12,034 bases of DNA from Bacteroidales bacterium. Lineage in GTDB: Bacteria > Bacteroidota > Bacteroidia > Bacteroidales > UBA12077. The notes under the pieces were generated by a model. That model saw only the letters and a list, made by a program, of their open reading frames with translations, ran no database searches and had not been told where the DNA came from. Positions 1 to 7,500 of this stretch are shown here, one piece after another. Position 1 is the first letter of the stretch, and every line of letters begins with the position of its first letter. A program made the translations under genes and the position numbers. The stretch lies in assembly GCA_030635365.1 (NCBI GenBank), contig DAOVYZ010000036.1, forward strand, positions 1 through 12,034, given 5' to 3'.

Positions 1-718
1 TAATATTAATAAACAAAAATATACTGTAAATTGCATCTTCAATAAATTTATAACGCATTTGTATTCTCTCCTGGAAACTAATAAAACCTTGACTCAAAAG
101 GTCTTTATTGCCGATGGAGCCCTGATTTATGACATCACAAAAAGCAAAAGTTAAATGCTCATTACTTATCTGAAATAAAGTTGGTTGATTATTTAAGCGT
201 ATACACAAATTGTTATAATCCTTCACAACACCACCAATTATAAGCTCTTTATTATTTTCAGTAATTATCTTTTGACCCAAAATGGCATAAGTATAAGTAA
301 AACCAAGTTTCCGAACAGCACTTTCATTAAGGTATACTACTTGAGTATTCTCATTTCCCAGAGACAATGTTACCTCAGGGTTTATAATCTCGTAATTAAA
401 GAAAGTAAAATAATCATCAGAAACGTATTGATGTGCTAGTTTTACGTTATCTTCTTCATTATTTGTGCTAATTAAAATTGAATTATTAGTATGAAATCCT
501 GGAATATCAGACGCATAAATTAAATTATCAGGAAGTATAACTTTACTTTCCCCGGTACGTAGGGTCATTACGCTATCTTTATTAATCCCTAATTCTGTAT
601 TTAAAGCATTATTTATTCTGTTTACAGTAAGCAATACAGCTATCATTCCAACAAGTGCTGCTCCAAGCAAAATACTCAAAATAATTTTAGGGGTTATGTA
701 TCTTTTAAAAACTATCAT
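1..718 (-). CDS. FtsX/MacB-like ABC transporter permease, half-size, 3' end outside the window
   Basis: An uninterrupted minus-strand frame starts at ATG 718 and runs off the left edge (239 codons seen). It has one membrane segment (about residues 12-32), then a periplasmic region. Several stretches match the periplasmic domain of the second half of Bacteroidota ABC permeases: SDDYFTFFNYEI, VVYLNESAVRKLG and VVKDYNNL. The usual first half (a WRNL-like N-terminus and the first FtsX repeat) is missing, and an in-frame TAA sits directly before the ATG. The protein therefore either is a genuine half-size permease or begins in the middle of an older full-length gene. The family extrudes peptides or lipids, or acts in envelope stress, with a separate ATPase that is not in the window. 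A promoter lies just upstream. Family assignment is fairly secure; whether the gene is functional is open. Confidence 0.6.
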   Translation of the reverse strand, partial: MIVFKRYITPKIILSILLGAALVGMIAVLLTVNRINNALNTELGINKDSVMTLRTGESKVILPDNLIYASDIPGFHTNNSILISTNNEEDNVKLAHQYVSDDYFTFFNYEIINPEVTLSLGNENTQVVYLNESAVRKLGFTYTYAILGQKIITENNKELIIGGVVKDYNNLCIRLNNQPTLFQISNEHLTFAFCDVINQGSIGNKDLLSQGFISFQERIQMRYKFIEDAIYSIFLFINI

Positions 719-753
719 TTAACTGTAAAACTTTTTCAATTTAAATTTCTATT

Positions 754-785
754 CAAAAATAGGGTGACCAATATAACAATTCAAC
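754..785 (-). promoter_or_regulatory. Bacteroidota-type promoter for the half-size permease
   Basis: On the minus strand there is a perfect TAnnTTTG box (TATTTTTG, 754-761) with a TTG box (782-784) 20 bases upstream. This is the -7/-33 architecture described for Bacteroidota housekeeping promoters. It would start transcription roughly 30 bases before the ATG at 718. The spacer contains GGGTGACC. Confidence 0.5.
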
Positions 786-862
786 TAAACTGTAATGAAC
801 TGTATAATATTAGTATTGAATTGTAGATATTTATTACATAATAAATCAGTTTTTTATCAGGC

Positions 863-896
863 AAAAAAAGAGAGCCTATAATAAAAGACTCCCTTT
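863..896 (-). terminator. intrinsic terminator after the permease remnant
   Basis: The minus-strand transcript would form a 10-bp stem between arms 887-896 and 867-876, with two G-U pairs and a 10-base loop, running into a T-tract (863-869). It lies about 20 bases after the stop codon of the permease scrap at 917-1120. It therefore marks the old end of that minus-strand transcription unit. Confidence 0.65.
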
Positions 897-916
897 GTTA
901 AATAAAGTTGCAAAAA

Positions 917-1120
917 TTATTCATATCTCAGTGAATCAACAGGATTCTTTTGAGCTATAGTAATAGTATGATACAATATAGTTGTAAATGCAATTGTAAA
1001 AGAAATTAATGCAGCACTTATAAATATCCAACATGAAAAATTCATTTTATAAGCAAAAGAGTTTAACCACTTATTCATATAAAGCCATCCTGTATATAAT
1101 TCAATTATAAAATATTTCAA
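917..1120 (-). pseudogene. C-terminal remnant of an FtsX-type ABC permease
   Basis: This 67-codon frame (TTG start) ends in the typical tail of Bacteroidota FtsX-like permeases. It shows YMNKWLNSFAYKM, then a hydrophobic segment, then NPVDSLRYE as the final residues; full-length members have about 780-800 residues. An in-frame TAA sits directly before the first codon, and similarity seems to begin only around residue 11, so the rest of the gene is gone. Its terminator survives at 863-896. It lies upstream of, and in the same direction as, the half-size permease at 1-718, which suggests a former tandem pair of permease genes that lost most of the first copy. It is unlikely to be functional alone. 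Confidence 0.7.
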
Positions 1121-1471
1121 TTAATTAAAATCTGGACTTCTCTTATTTACTAGTATATAATCTCCAAATTTAGAAATACTTACATCAAAATAAATCAATA
1201 CAGTATATTCTAATCAATTTGTTAAAAAATGTTAAACTAAAATAAAACTTACTTTCAGGGTCACCCACTTTTACAAATAAAGAGTTCTATATAAAAAAAC
1301 AAATCCTTGATAGTCTACTTAGATGTTAGGTAATACAATTGAAGTAATTTTTAATGTGAATACTGAAACTAATTGGCATTTTATAGAATCGTTCATAGAA
1401 TTTCTTGATAAAGGGAAAGGAAAATGTATAAACTTTTAAACTATGTTTTTCATAGTAATTTTAGGTTCAGT

Positions 1472-1510
1472 TCAGAAAAGGCTGCCATCAACATGGCAGT
1501 CCTTTCCTGA
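1472..1510. terminator. long imperfect hairpin, terminator-like
   Basis: TCAG, then AAAGG, then CTGCCAT pair with ATGGCAG, CCTTT and CTGA around a CAAC loop. This gives 16 pairs interrupted by one mismatch (1476/1506) and one bulged T (1500). Neither side has a clean T-tract, so direction is uncertain and a terminator is only the likeliest reading. No convincing gene ends next to it, so it may be what is left of a lost transcription unit. Confidence 0.4.
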
Positions 1511-1634
1511 GCTATTAATTTAATATTAATCTTAAAAAGTATTCTCTAAAAAAATATAAATATAAAAGAAATATAAACATATGCAAAATATTTAAATTTA
1601 TAAGTTTTAATTTAAACTAATATTGTTCTTCGTT

Positions 1635-1787
1635 CTACTTTACAGCCTTAATGTTTGTTTGACTAACTCTATCATTTATAGCAGGGGATAAAACCATATC
1701 ATATTGAGCCTTGAACCCCTAAACTGCAATATTTTGTGAACTAAAACCCAAATTGTTCAAAATTTTTGTTTCACCAGCATAGTAGAA
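1635..1787 (-). pseudogene. possible decayed gene end, unrecognised
   Basis: One minus-strand frame reads 22 codons (1787-1722, starting FYYAGETKILNN), a single TAG at 1719-1721, then 27 codons (starting GFKAQYDMVLSPAIND) to a TAG at 1635-1637. The amino-acid mix (G, A, S, Q, D, N) looks more protein-like than the surrounding AT-rich DNA. An in-frame TAA directly precedes the first codon, and no start codon or known motif is visible. It could be chance; I do not recognise a family. Confidence 0.18.
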
Positions 1788-1867
1788 TTAGTATAAATTT
1801 TGTATTCTTGCCTTTCTGCTAATACATAAAATAATTAAATTTTTATTTGGATTTTAACACAATATCT

Positions 1868-1895
1868 TAAATCCGCAAATCGCGGCACGGATTTA
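1868..1895. repeat. GC-rich palindrome (TAAATCCG...CGGATTTA)
   Basis: A perfect 8-base inverted repeat (1868-1875 with 1888-1895) encloses a 12-base loop. An alternative inner stem, CCGC (1873-1876) with GCGG (1882-1885), can also form. The GC content stands out from the AT-rich flanks. This fits a REP-like hairpin, a transposon-end structure or an old terminator. Only one copy is in the window. Confidence 0.4.
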
Positions 1896-1963
1896 TTGAT
1901 AATGGCTCTGATATAAACTAATATGTAGCAATATTTAAAAAAAGTAGGGTTTATGCTAACTAT

Positions 1964-1995
1964 TTTGTAATAATTAACAAAACATAATACCTTTG
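1964..1995 (+). promoter_or_regulatory. Bacteroidota-type promoter upstream of the transposase remnant and sigma gene
   Basis: TTTG (1964-1967), a 20-base spacer and a perfect TAnnTTTG box (TACCTTTG, 1988-1995) give the canonical arrangement. Transcription would begin near 2003. The first intact gene downstream is the sigma factor at 2412, about 410 bases away, with the broken transposase in between. It was probably the transposase promoter; it may now drive the sigma gene. Confidence 0.5.
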
Positions 1996-2118
1996 CAAGG
2001 CAGATGAATTTACAAACAACTGATTGTTAGTAAAATGAATTAGTTTTATTATAAAGGTTTTGCAGCTTAAAGATGTGATTGTAAATTTACATATGAGTTT
2101 TGTTGCGCACTATGTCGA

Positions 2119-2394
2119 AAGAAGGTAAAGGAAAAACAAGATAATAAACCGGAAATTGAAAAGGAGTTGAGTGAAATTTACAAAAAGGGAGCTAATGTAG
2201 ACGGTAGGCCTTCTTATTTAGGGCTTTTACTTTTTAAAATGATATTGTTGCAAACCTGGTACTGCTTGAGCTGCCCTGGTGTGAAAAGCATGGTAAATGA
2301 AAATCTGCCGGCAATGCCGTTTTGTGGCCTTCAGATAGAAGATAATATACCCGGCTATAGTTTCAATATTTTATTTATTTTGATTCGTAATTAA
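2119..2394 (+). pseudogene. truncated IS5/IS4-type transposase (N-terminal part)
   Basis: The recognisable core is KKGANVDGRPSYLGLLLFKM followed by ILLQTWYCLS and VNENLPAMPFCGLQ. This is the conserved N-terminal region of IS5/IS4-superfamily transposases, where members read close to GRPSY..LLLFKMLLLQTWYGLSD. Similarity stops after IPGYS, where intact proteins continue as IPDHS.LSRFR, and the frame then ends at 2394. All catalytic DDE residues are missing. In-frame reading upstream continues to about 2119 but without a convincing ATG start (a TTG at 2167 is available). I could not find terminal inverted repeats or a target duplication. The fragment ends 17 bases before the sigma gene, so old transposition or deletion has replaced the natural upstream region of that gene. 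Confidence 0.7.
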
Positions 2395-2411
2395 ATTAAC
2401 ATTATCATACG

Positions 2412-2969
2412 ATGATTGATGATAACACCTTGCTCAAACGTATAAAAAACAATGATGATGAAGCTTTTGATGAATTATTTAAAAGGTATTATGCATCAAT
2501 GTGTGTTGTAGCAAGAAATATTACACTTGATGATTATGCTGCTAAAGACCTTGCACAAGACACGTTCATTAAATTTTGGAACAAGAGGGCAAACTACGAT
2601 TCAATAACATCCATAAAAACTTTTTTGTATGTTTTAACCAAAAATAATAGCCTGTCATACATTCGAAGTAAAAAAACAAAAGAAGAAATTAATAGTTCAC
2701 TCTTACAAAACCAGTATGGATTTAATAATCTTATAATAGAGGAAGAAACATACAGAATACTTTATCAGGCAATAGATTCACTAGCACCTCAAACAGCTAA
2801 TGTAATAAAACTAAAACTAAAAGGCTTACAAAATCAAGATATTGCAGATGAATTAAATATATCAATTAATACTGTAAAAACACTCAGATCAAGAGCATTA
2901 AAAACATTAAAGGATAAATTAAAAGATTATTTTATGATACTTATCATATTATTGTCAGGCAATGTATAA
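2412..2969 (+). CDS. ECF sigma-70 factor (Bacteroides expansion type)
   Basis: This 185-residue protein is a two-domain extracytoplasmic-function sigma factor that directs RNA polymerase to a small regulon, here most likely the susCD genes downstream. Region 2 covers about residues 15-88 (DEAFDELFKRYY, then DLAQDTFIKFWNKR, then the FLYVLTKN...SYIRSKK promoter-melting helix). Region 4 covers about 115-170, with the helix-turn-helix NQDIADELNISINTVKTLRS contacting the -35-like element. The short hydrophobic tail (MILIILLSG) is common in Bacteroidota members. The ATG at 2412 places DDNTLLKRI at the N-terminus, as usual for the family. Its partner anti-sigma follows on the same strand after an unusually wide gap of 282 bases. 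A broken transposase ends just upstream. Confidence 0.92.
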   Translation: MIDDNTLLKRIKNNDDEAFDELFKRYYASMCVVARNITLDDYAAKDLAQDTFIKFWNKRANYDSITSIKTFLYVLTKNNSLSYIRSKKTKEEINSSLLQNQYGFNNLIIEEETYRILYQAIDSLAPQTANVIKLKLKGLQNQDIADELNISINTVKTLRSRALKTLKDKLKDYFMILIILLSGNV

Positions 2970-3055
2970 CAACAATAGCTTGTTATGAAAAAAACTCAAA
3001 ATCTCATATTTACACGAAACAGTTTGATAATTTAAGGCTTGAATTTTGGCGTTTT

Positions 3056-3083
3056 TTTGATTTTTGTTTATTTATTAGCTTTG
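3056..3083 (+). promoter_or_regulatory. possible promoter in the sigma/anti-sigma gap
   Basis: A perfect TAnnTTTG box (TAGCTTTG, 3076-3083) is preceded by TTTG at 3056-3059. The 16-base spacing is shorter than the roughly 20 bases in the better promoters of this window. If used, the anti-sigma transcript would carry a leader of about 160 bases. Near its end is a direct repeat AATCGTT (3211-3217 and 3221-3227), one helical turn apart, which could be a regulator site. Confidence 0.3.
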
Positions 3084-3251
3084 CTCATGAAAATATACGT
3101 TGTTAATTGTTGTTTTTTTAAAATTTAAATTGTATAAAAAACTGTTTTTCAGCGCAATAAAAATACAGGTTAAAATAAAGTTATTTTTTTCTATTTGTTT
3201 GTCATCTTTTAATCGTTTTCAATCGTTCTAAAAGCAGATAAAAAATATATC

Positions 3252-4424
3252 ATGAATGTAGATAATAATTATAAAATTGCTCAACTCATTGCTAAAAAAA
3301 TTAGTAATTGTATTAATAAAAAAGATCAGGAAGAATTAAATGAATGGATAAATGCTTCAGAATCTAATCAAGTATATTACAACAAAATTATTGACACAAG
3401 CAATAGAAAAGAACGAAACAATTTTGTTAATACACTGGATATAGAAAAATATCTTGCCAGAGTAAAATCAAAACTGGAAACAACAAAATCAAAGAAAATA
3501 AACCTAAACATTTTATATAGAGTAGCTGCCGTTATTGCCACCGGATTATTCATATACTCTTTGGCAAAGTACGTAAGTAATGATTTTAATCGACTTAAAA
3601 AAGAATATACGGCAAATATAATCCAGATTGGCAGCTCAAAAGCCACATTAGTATTACATAATGGGAAAGCTATTGACTTAGAAAATATTAAGAATAAACA
3701 TATATCCGAACAAGACGGCACACTAATTAATAATAATTCAGGTGAAATAAAATACATACCAAAAAAAAATAAAAAAAATAAAAAAATATACAACCTGGCA
3801 ATTATCCCAAGAGGTGGAGAGTTTAAGATTACTTTAACAGACGGCACCAAAGTATGGATAAATTCAGCCTCATCTTTGCGCTACCCCGTTCATTTTTTCG
3901 GCAACAAACGAATTGTTTACCTCGAAGGAGAAGCTTTCTTCGAAGTATCGGAGGATACAAAGCACCCATTTATTGTTAAGACACACAACAATCTCGAAAT
4001 TGAGGTTTTAGGAACCAGCTTTAATGTTAAATCGTATAGGGAAGAAAACTCCATAACAACTTTAAACTCAGGAAAAGTTAAGGTTCGTATGAATAAAAAA
4101 GAAGTTTATTTAACACCCGATATGCAGGCAATATATAATGCCACTGGCAGCATTACTACCAGAAAGGTTAATGCTTCAAGGTATTCAGCATGGAAAGATG
4201 GATTATTTGTTTTTGATGATGTTACTTTAAACGAAATAGGAAAAGTATTATCGCGATGGTACGATATAGAATTTTTCTTTACCAGCGAAGAAGTAAAAAA
4301 TCTCCATTTCTCAGGAGACCTGGAAAGATATGAAAAACCCGAAGTAATATTTAATATGCTTGAAAAAGTTTCCAACGTTAAATTTAAAATTTATGAAAAA
4401 AGTGTTTTAATAGAAAATAATTAA
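3252..4424 (+). CDS. FecR-domain anti-sigma factor
   Basis: This 390-residue inner-membrane regulator holds the neighbouring ECF sigma factor inactive until a signal arrives from the outer-membrane receptor. The order is an N-terminal cytoplasmic sigma-binding part (1-85), one membrane segment (about 86-107), a lysine-rich periplasmic linker (170-179), a FecR domain (about 184-279: IPRGGEFKITLTDGTKVWIN, YLEGEAFFEV, VLGTSFNV) and a C-terminal DUF4974-type domain (about 318-386: FDDVTLNEIGKVLSRWY, then FSGDLERYEKPEVIFNMLE). Length and order are normal for the Bacteroidota family. The start follows an A-rich leader. The linker codons contain three A-tracts of 9, 8 and 7 bases, a potential slippage site. 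It sits between the sigma gene and the STN-bearing SusC, as expected for trans-envelope signalling. Confidence 0.92.
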   Translation: MNVDNNYKIAQLIAKKISNCINKKDQEELNEWINASESNQVYYNKIIDTSNRKERNNFVNTLDIEKYLARVKSKLETTKSKKINLNILYRVAAVIATGLFIYSLAKYVSNDFNRLKKEYTANIIQIGSSKATLVLHNGKAIDLENIKNKHISEQDGTLINNNSGEIKYIPKKNKKNKKIYNLAIIPRGGEFKITLTDGTKVWINSASSLRYPVHFFGNKRIVYLEGEAFFEVSEDTKHPFIVKTHNNLEIEVLGTSFNVKSYREENSITTLNSGKVKVRMNKKEVYLTPDMQAIYNATGSITTRKVNASRYSAWKDGLFVFDDVTLNEIGKVLSRWYDIEFFFTSEEVKNLHFSGDLERYEKPEVIFNMLEKVSNVKFKIYEKSVLIENN

Positions 4425-4433
4425 CCTTAACCA

Positions 4434-4465
4434 AATAGGGTAAGAACTGCCATTCTTACCCTATT
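4434..4465 (+). terminator. perfect hairpin between anti-sigma and susC
   Basis: A 13-bp perfect stem (4434-4446 with 4453-4465) around a 6-base loop begins 9 bases after the anti-sigma stop. It is followed by ATAAAATTAAA rather than a T-run, so it may terminate only partly. Its place, about 55 bases before susC, suggests it separates low-level regulator transcription from strongly induced transport genes. It could equally stabilise mRNA ends. Confidence 0.55.
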
Positions 4466-4519
4466 ATAAAATTAAATTGCAATGCGTTTAAAATTATTCA
4501 CTTTAAACATTACAAATCT

Positions 4520-7500
4520 ATGAAAAAAAAGACACTCTTTACTCCTGTTATGAGCAGGAAAGTAAAAAAAATGCTTTTAACCATGAAATTAGGAATTTAT
4601 TTCCTGCTATTTGCTACCCTAAGCACTTTTGCTGATGGGTTCTCTCAAAATGTCTCTATCAATCTTTCAATGAAAAATGCAAGTTTGAAAGAATTGATTA
4701 ATGAAGTAAGGGATGAATACAACCTAAATTTCCTGTATCATGTTGAAGAGCTGGAAAAGTATGATAGAAAAGAAGATGTTTCGTTACAAGGTGTTTCTTT
4801 GGAAGAAGCAATGGACATTATTTTGGAGGGAACAAACTTATCTTACGAAGTAAACAGGGATGTAATTGTAATTTTGCCAATTACTCCAACAAATAAAACT
4901 ATCCGGAATAACTCCACCTCTGAAAAAATTCTACAAACTGCAGAAATTACAGGGAAAGTAACGGATAAAAATGGAGAGTCATTACCCGGAGTTTCGGTTG
5001 TTGTTCAGGGTATGGAAACTATTGGTACAGCAACAAATATTGATGGGGAATACAGCTTAACAGTTCCTGAAACTGCTACCAATATTGTATTTACAGCGAT
5101 TGGCATGAAGCAGGCAGTGGTTGCAATCAATGAACAAACAGTTATTAATTTAACCATGGAAGAAGAAGTTCTGGAAATGGATGAAGTAATCGTTGTTGCT
5201 TATGGTACCAGTAAAAAGGAATCTTTTACAGGTTCTGCAAAAATGGTTAATTCTAAAACTCTGGAAAAAAGAACTGTTTCTTCAATAACAAAAGCTTTGG
5301 AAGGAACTATTCCCGGTATTCAAACTACATCAGGAGGCGGACAACCGGGTTCCGGTATTGCTATCAGGGTTCGTGGTATGGGTTCTATAAATGCATCATC
5401 TGCGCCTTTGTATGTAGTAGATGGTGTGCCATACGGTGGAAATATTAATGCAATTAACCCTGATGCTATAGAAAGTGTCCCTGTATTGAAAGATCCTTCG
5501 GCTTCAGCATTATATGGTGCAAGAGGTGCTAATGGTGTTGTAATTATGACTACAAAAAAAGGCAGCAAAGGTGATCCTACCATCCGATTTAAATCTACAT
5601 TCGGTACGGCTGCAAGAGCAGTTGAACCATATGAAACAGTTGATGCAAAAACTTACATGGAGTTAATATATGAAGGGCGTAAAAATCAGTTAATTAATGG
5701 TGGTTATTCTGCGTCAGATGCTGCTACTCTTGCTTTAAATGGAAGTGGTACGACTCAAAGTTACATGCAACTTTTAGGTGGTGAACAATACAATATATTT
5801 AATATCAGCTCAGAATTACTTATTGACCCTGCAACAGGTAAGATGGTAAGTAATGCCGGTTATAAATATGAACAAGACAACTGGTTTGATGAAGCAACCC
5901 GTGAGGATAACATCCGTCAGGAATACCAGTTAAGTGTATCCGGAGGAAATGAAAAAACAAACTATTTGGTTTCTTTGGGTTATCTTAATGATAAAGGTAT
6001 TATTGAAAACTCTGAGTTTCAACGATATTCAGGAAGAATAAAAATTGATACAGAGGTTAAAGAATGGATTGAAACAGGCCTGAATACAAACTTCTCGTTA
6101 ACCGATCAAAAGTACTTAACTAATAGTGGTTCCAGTTATAATAATATTTGGTATTCATCATTAATGATGGCTCCTATTTATCCTGTTTACGAAAGAGATA
6201 CAGATGGAAATTTTGTTTATGATTCCGAAGGAGAAAAAAAATATGACTATGGCTTAACTCGCCCATATGCCAGTAATTTTAATAGTATTGCTACATTACA
6301 CGATGACTTAAGAACCCGGGAATATGACAACCTAAGTGGAAGAACTTATATAATTTTAGATACTGATAAAGATATTCCTTTTATTAAGGATGTAAGCTTT
6401 ACAGTTAACTTTGGTTTTGACTCTAGAAATGGGGATCGTTTAATATATAATAATCCTTATCATGGAGATGCAAAAGCTGTTCACGGAAGAGCAACTAAAT
6501 ACTCATACAGAACACTAAGTTATACTTTTAACCAATTATTAAATTACAATAAAAAAATCGGTGATCATTCTGTTGATTTATTATTAGGGCATGAGTATTA
6601 TGACAAAGAACACAGAGTTTTTAAAGCTAAAAAACAGAACTTTTTATATGTAGGTTTTACAGAACTTGATGGAGCTGCTAAATCATTGGAATCAAACTCA
6701 TATAAGGATGTATACCGAATTGAATCATATTTAAGCAGATTAGAGTATAATTATGCCGGCAAATATTATTTCTCAGCAAGTTGGAGAACAGACGGCTCTT
6801 CAAGATTTCATAAAGATGTCAGATGGGGGCAGTTCTGGTCAGTTGGAGGATCGTGGAGAATTAGTGAAGAAACTTTTCTTGATTCCTTCGATTGGTTAAC
6901 TAATGCTACTTTAAGAGCCAGTTATGGTTCCCAGGGTAATGATATGTTATTGAGCGGTACTTATCCTAATTATTATGCGTGGCAAAGTTTTTATTCTTTT
7001 GGTGAGGCTAATGCAAATAATGGAGGTGTTTGGTTTGCATCGCTCGAAAATAAAGAAGTAGAATGGGAAAAAAATAAAAACTTTAACATTGGTTTAGAAA
7101 CAAAGGTTTTTAACAGAATATCATTAAATGTTGAATATTTTGAAAAAACTACTTCTGATTTGTTATTGTACAGGCCAAAAGCAACTTCAACAGGATTTAA
7201 CGGCTATTGGGACAATGTTGGTGAAATGGTTAATAAGGGTATGGATTTTGATTTCTTAGCTCAAATTTTAACCGGTGAATTAACCTGGTCTTTTGGAACT
7301 CAATTAAGTTATGTTAGGAATGAAGTAACAAAACTGGTTACTGAAGGGCAAAAAATTGTTGACGGGAGCTACATTATTACTGTAGGTGAACCAATAAACT
7401 CTTTCTATCTGCCAACATCTGCAGGCATTGACCCATTGACCGGAAAACAACTTTATTTGGTTAGAGAGAGAGATGACGATGGAAATATTATTGATGAGAG

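Larger units (their letters stand above)
1121..1963. other. AT-rich intergenic region without an intact gene
   Basis: No convincing intact gene lies on either strand. The stretch holds a long imperfect hairpin (1472-1510), a minus-strand frame with one in-frame stop that may be a decayed gene end (1635-1787), and a palindrome (1868-1895). A 38-codon plus-strand frame (1323-1439) ends just before the hairpin, but nothing supports it as a gene. The base composition, the permease scrap on the left and the transposase scrap on the right fit a site of repeated insertion and deletion. Confidence 0.6.

Noticed and set aside
762..1266. Inverted GGGTGACC (762-769) and GGTCACCC (1259-1266) flanking the permease scrap, resembling transposon ends.
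   Set aside because: Only eight bases match, the left copy lies inside a plausible promoter spacer, and no transposase or target duplication is visible for this pair.
1323..1439. A 38-codon plus-strand frame just before the hairpin at 1472.
   Set aside because: It is short, has an in-frame stop directly before its ATG, shows no recognisable motif, and lies in AT-rich DNA where such frames arise by chance.
1121..2070. Search for a CRISPR array or regularly spaced repeats in the large intergenic region.
   Set aside because: No repeated unit of 20 bases or more recurs; only isolated hairpins are present.
2966..2986. A 7-bp hairpin (ATAACAA/TTGTTAT) at the end of the sigma gene, considered as a terminator.
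   Set aside because: It is a weak AT-only stem overlapping the stop codon with no T-tract after it.
3377..3850. A 157-codon minus-strand frame inside the anti-sigma gene, rich in Phe, Leu and Ile.
   Set aside because: It is the antisense shadow of the lysine- and asparagine-rich FecR anti-sigma coding sequence; the plus-strand protein has clear domains.
5320..5583. An 87-codon minus-strand frame inside the SusC plug region.
   Set aside because: It is antisense to the strongly conserved plug motifs and has no own leader or family similarity.
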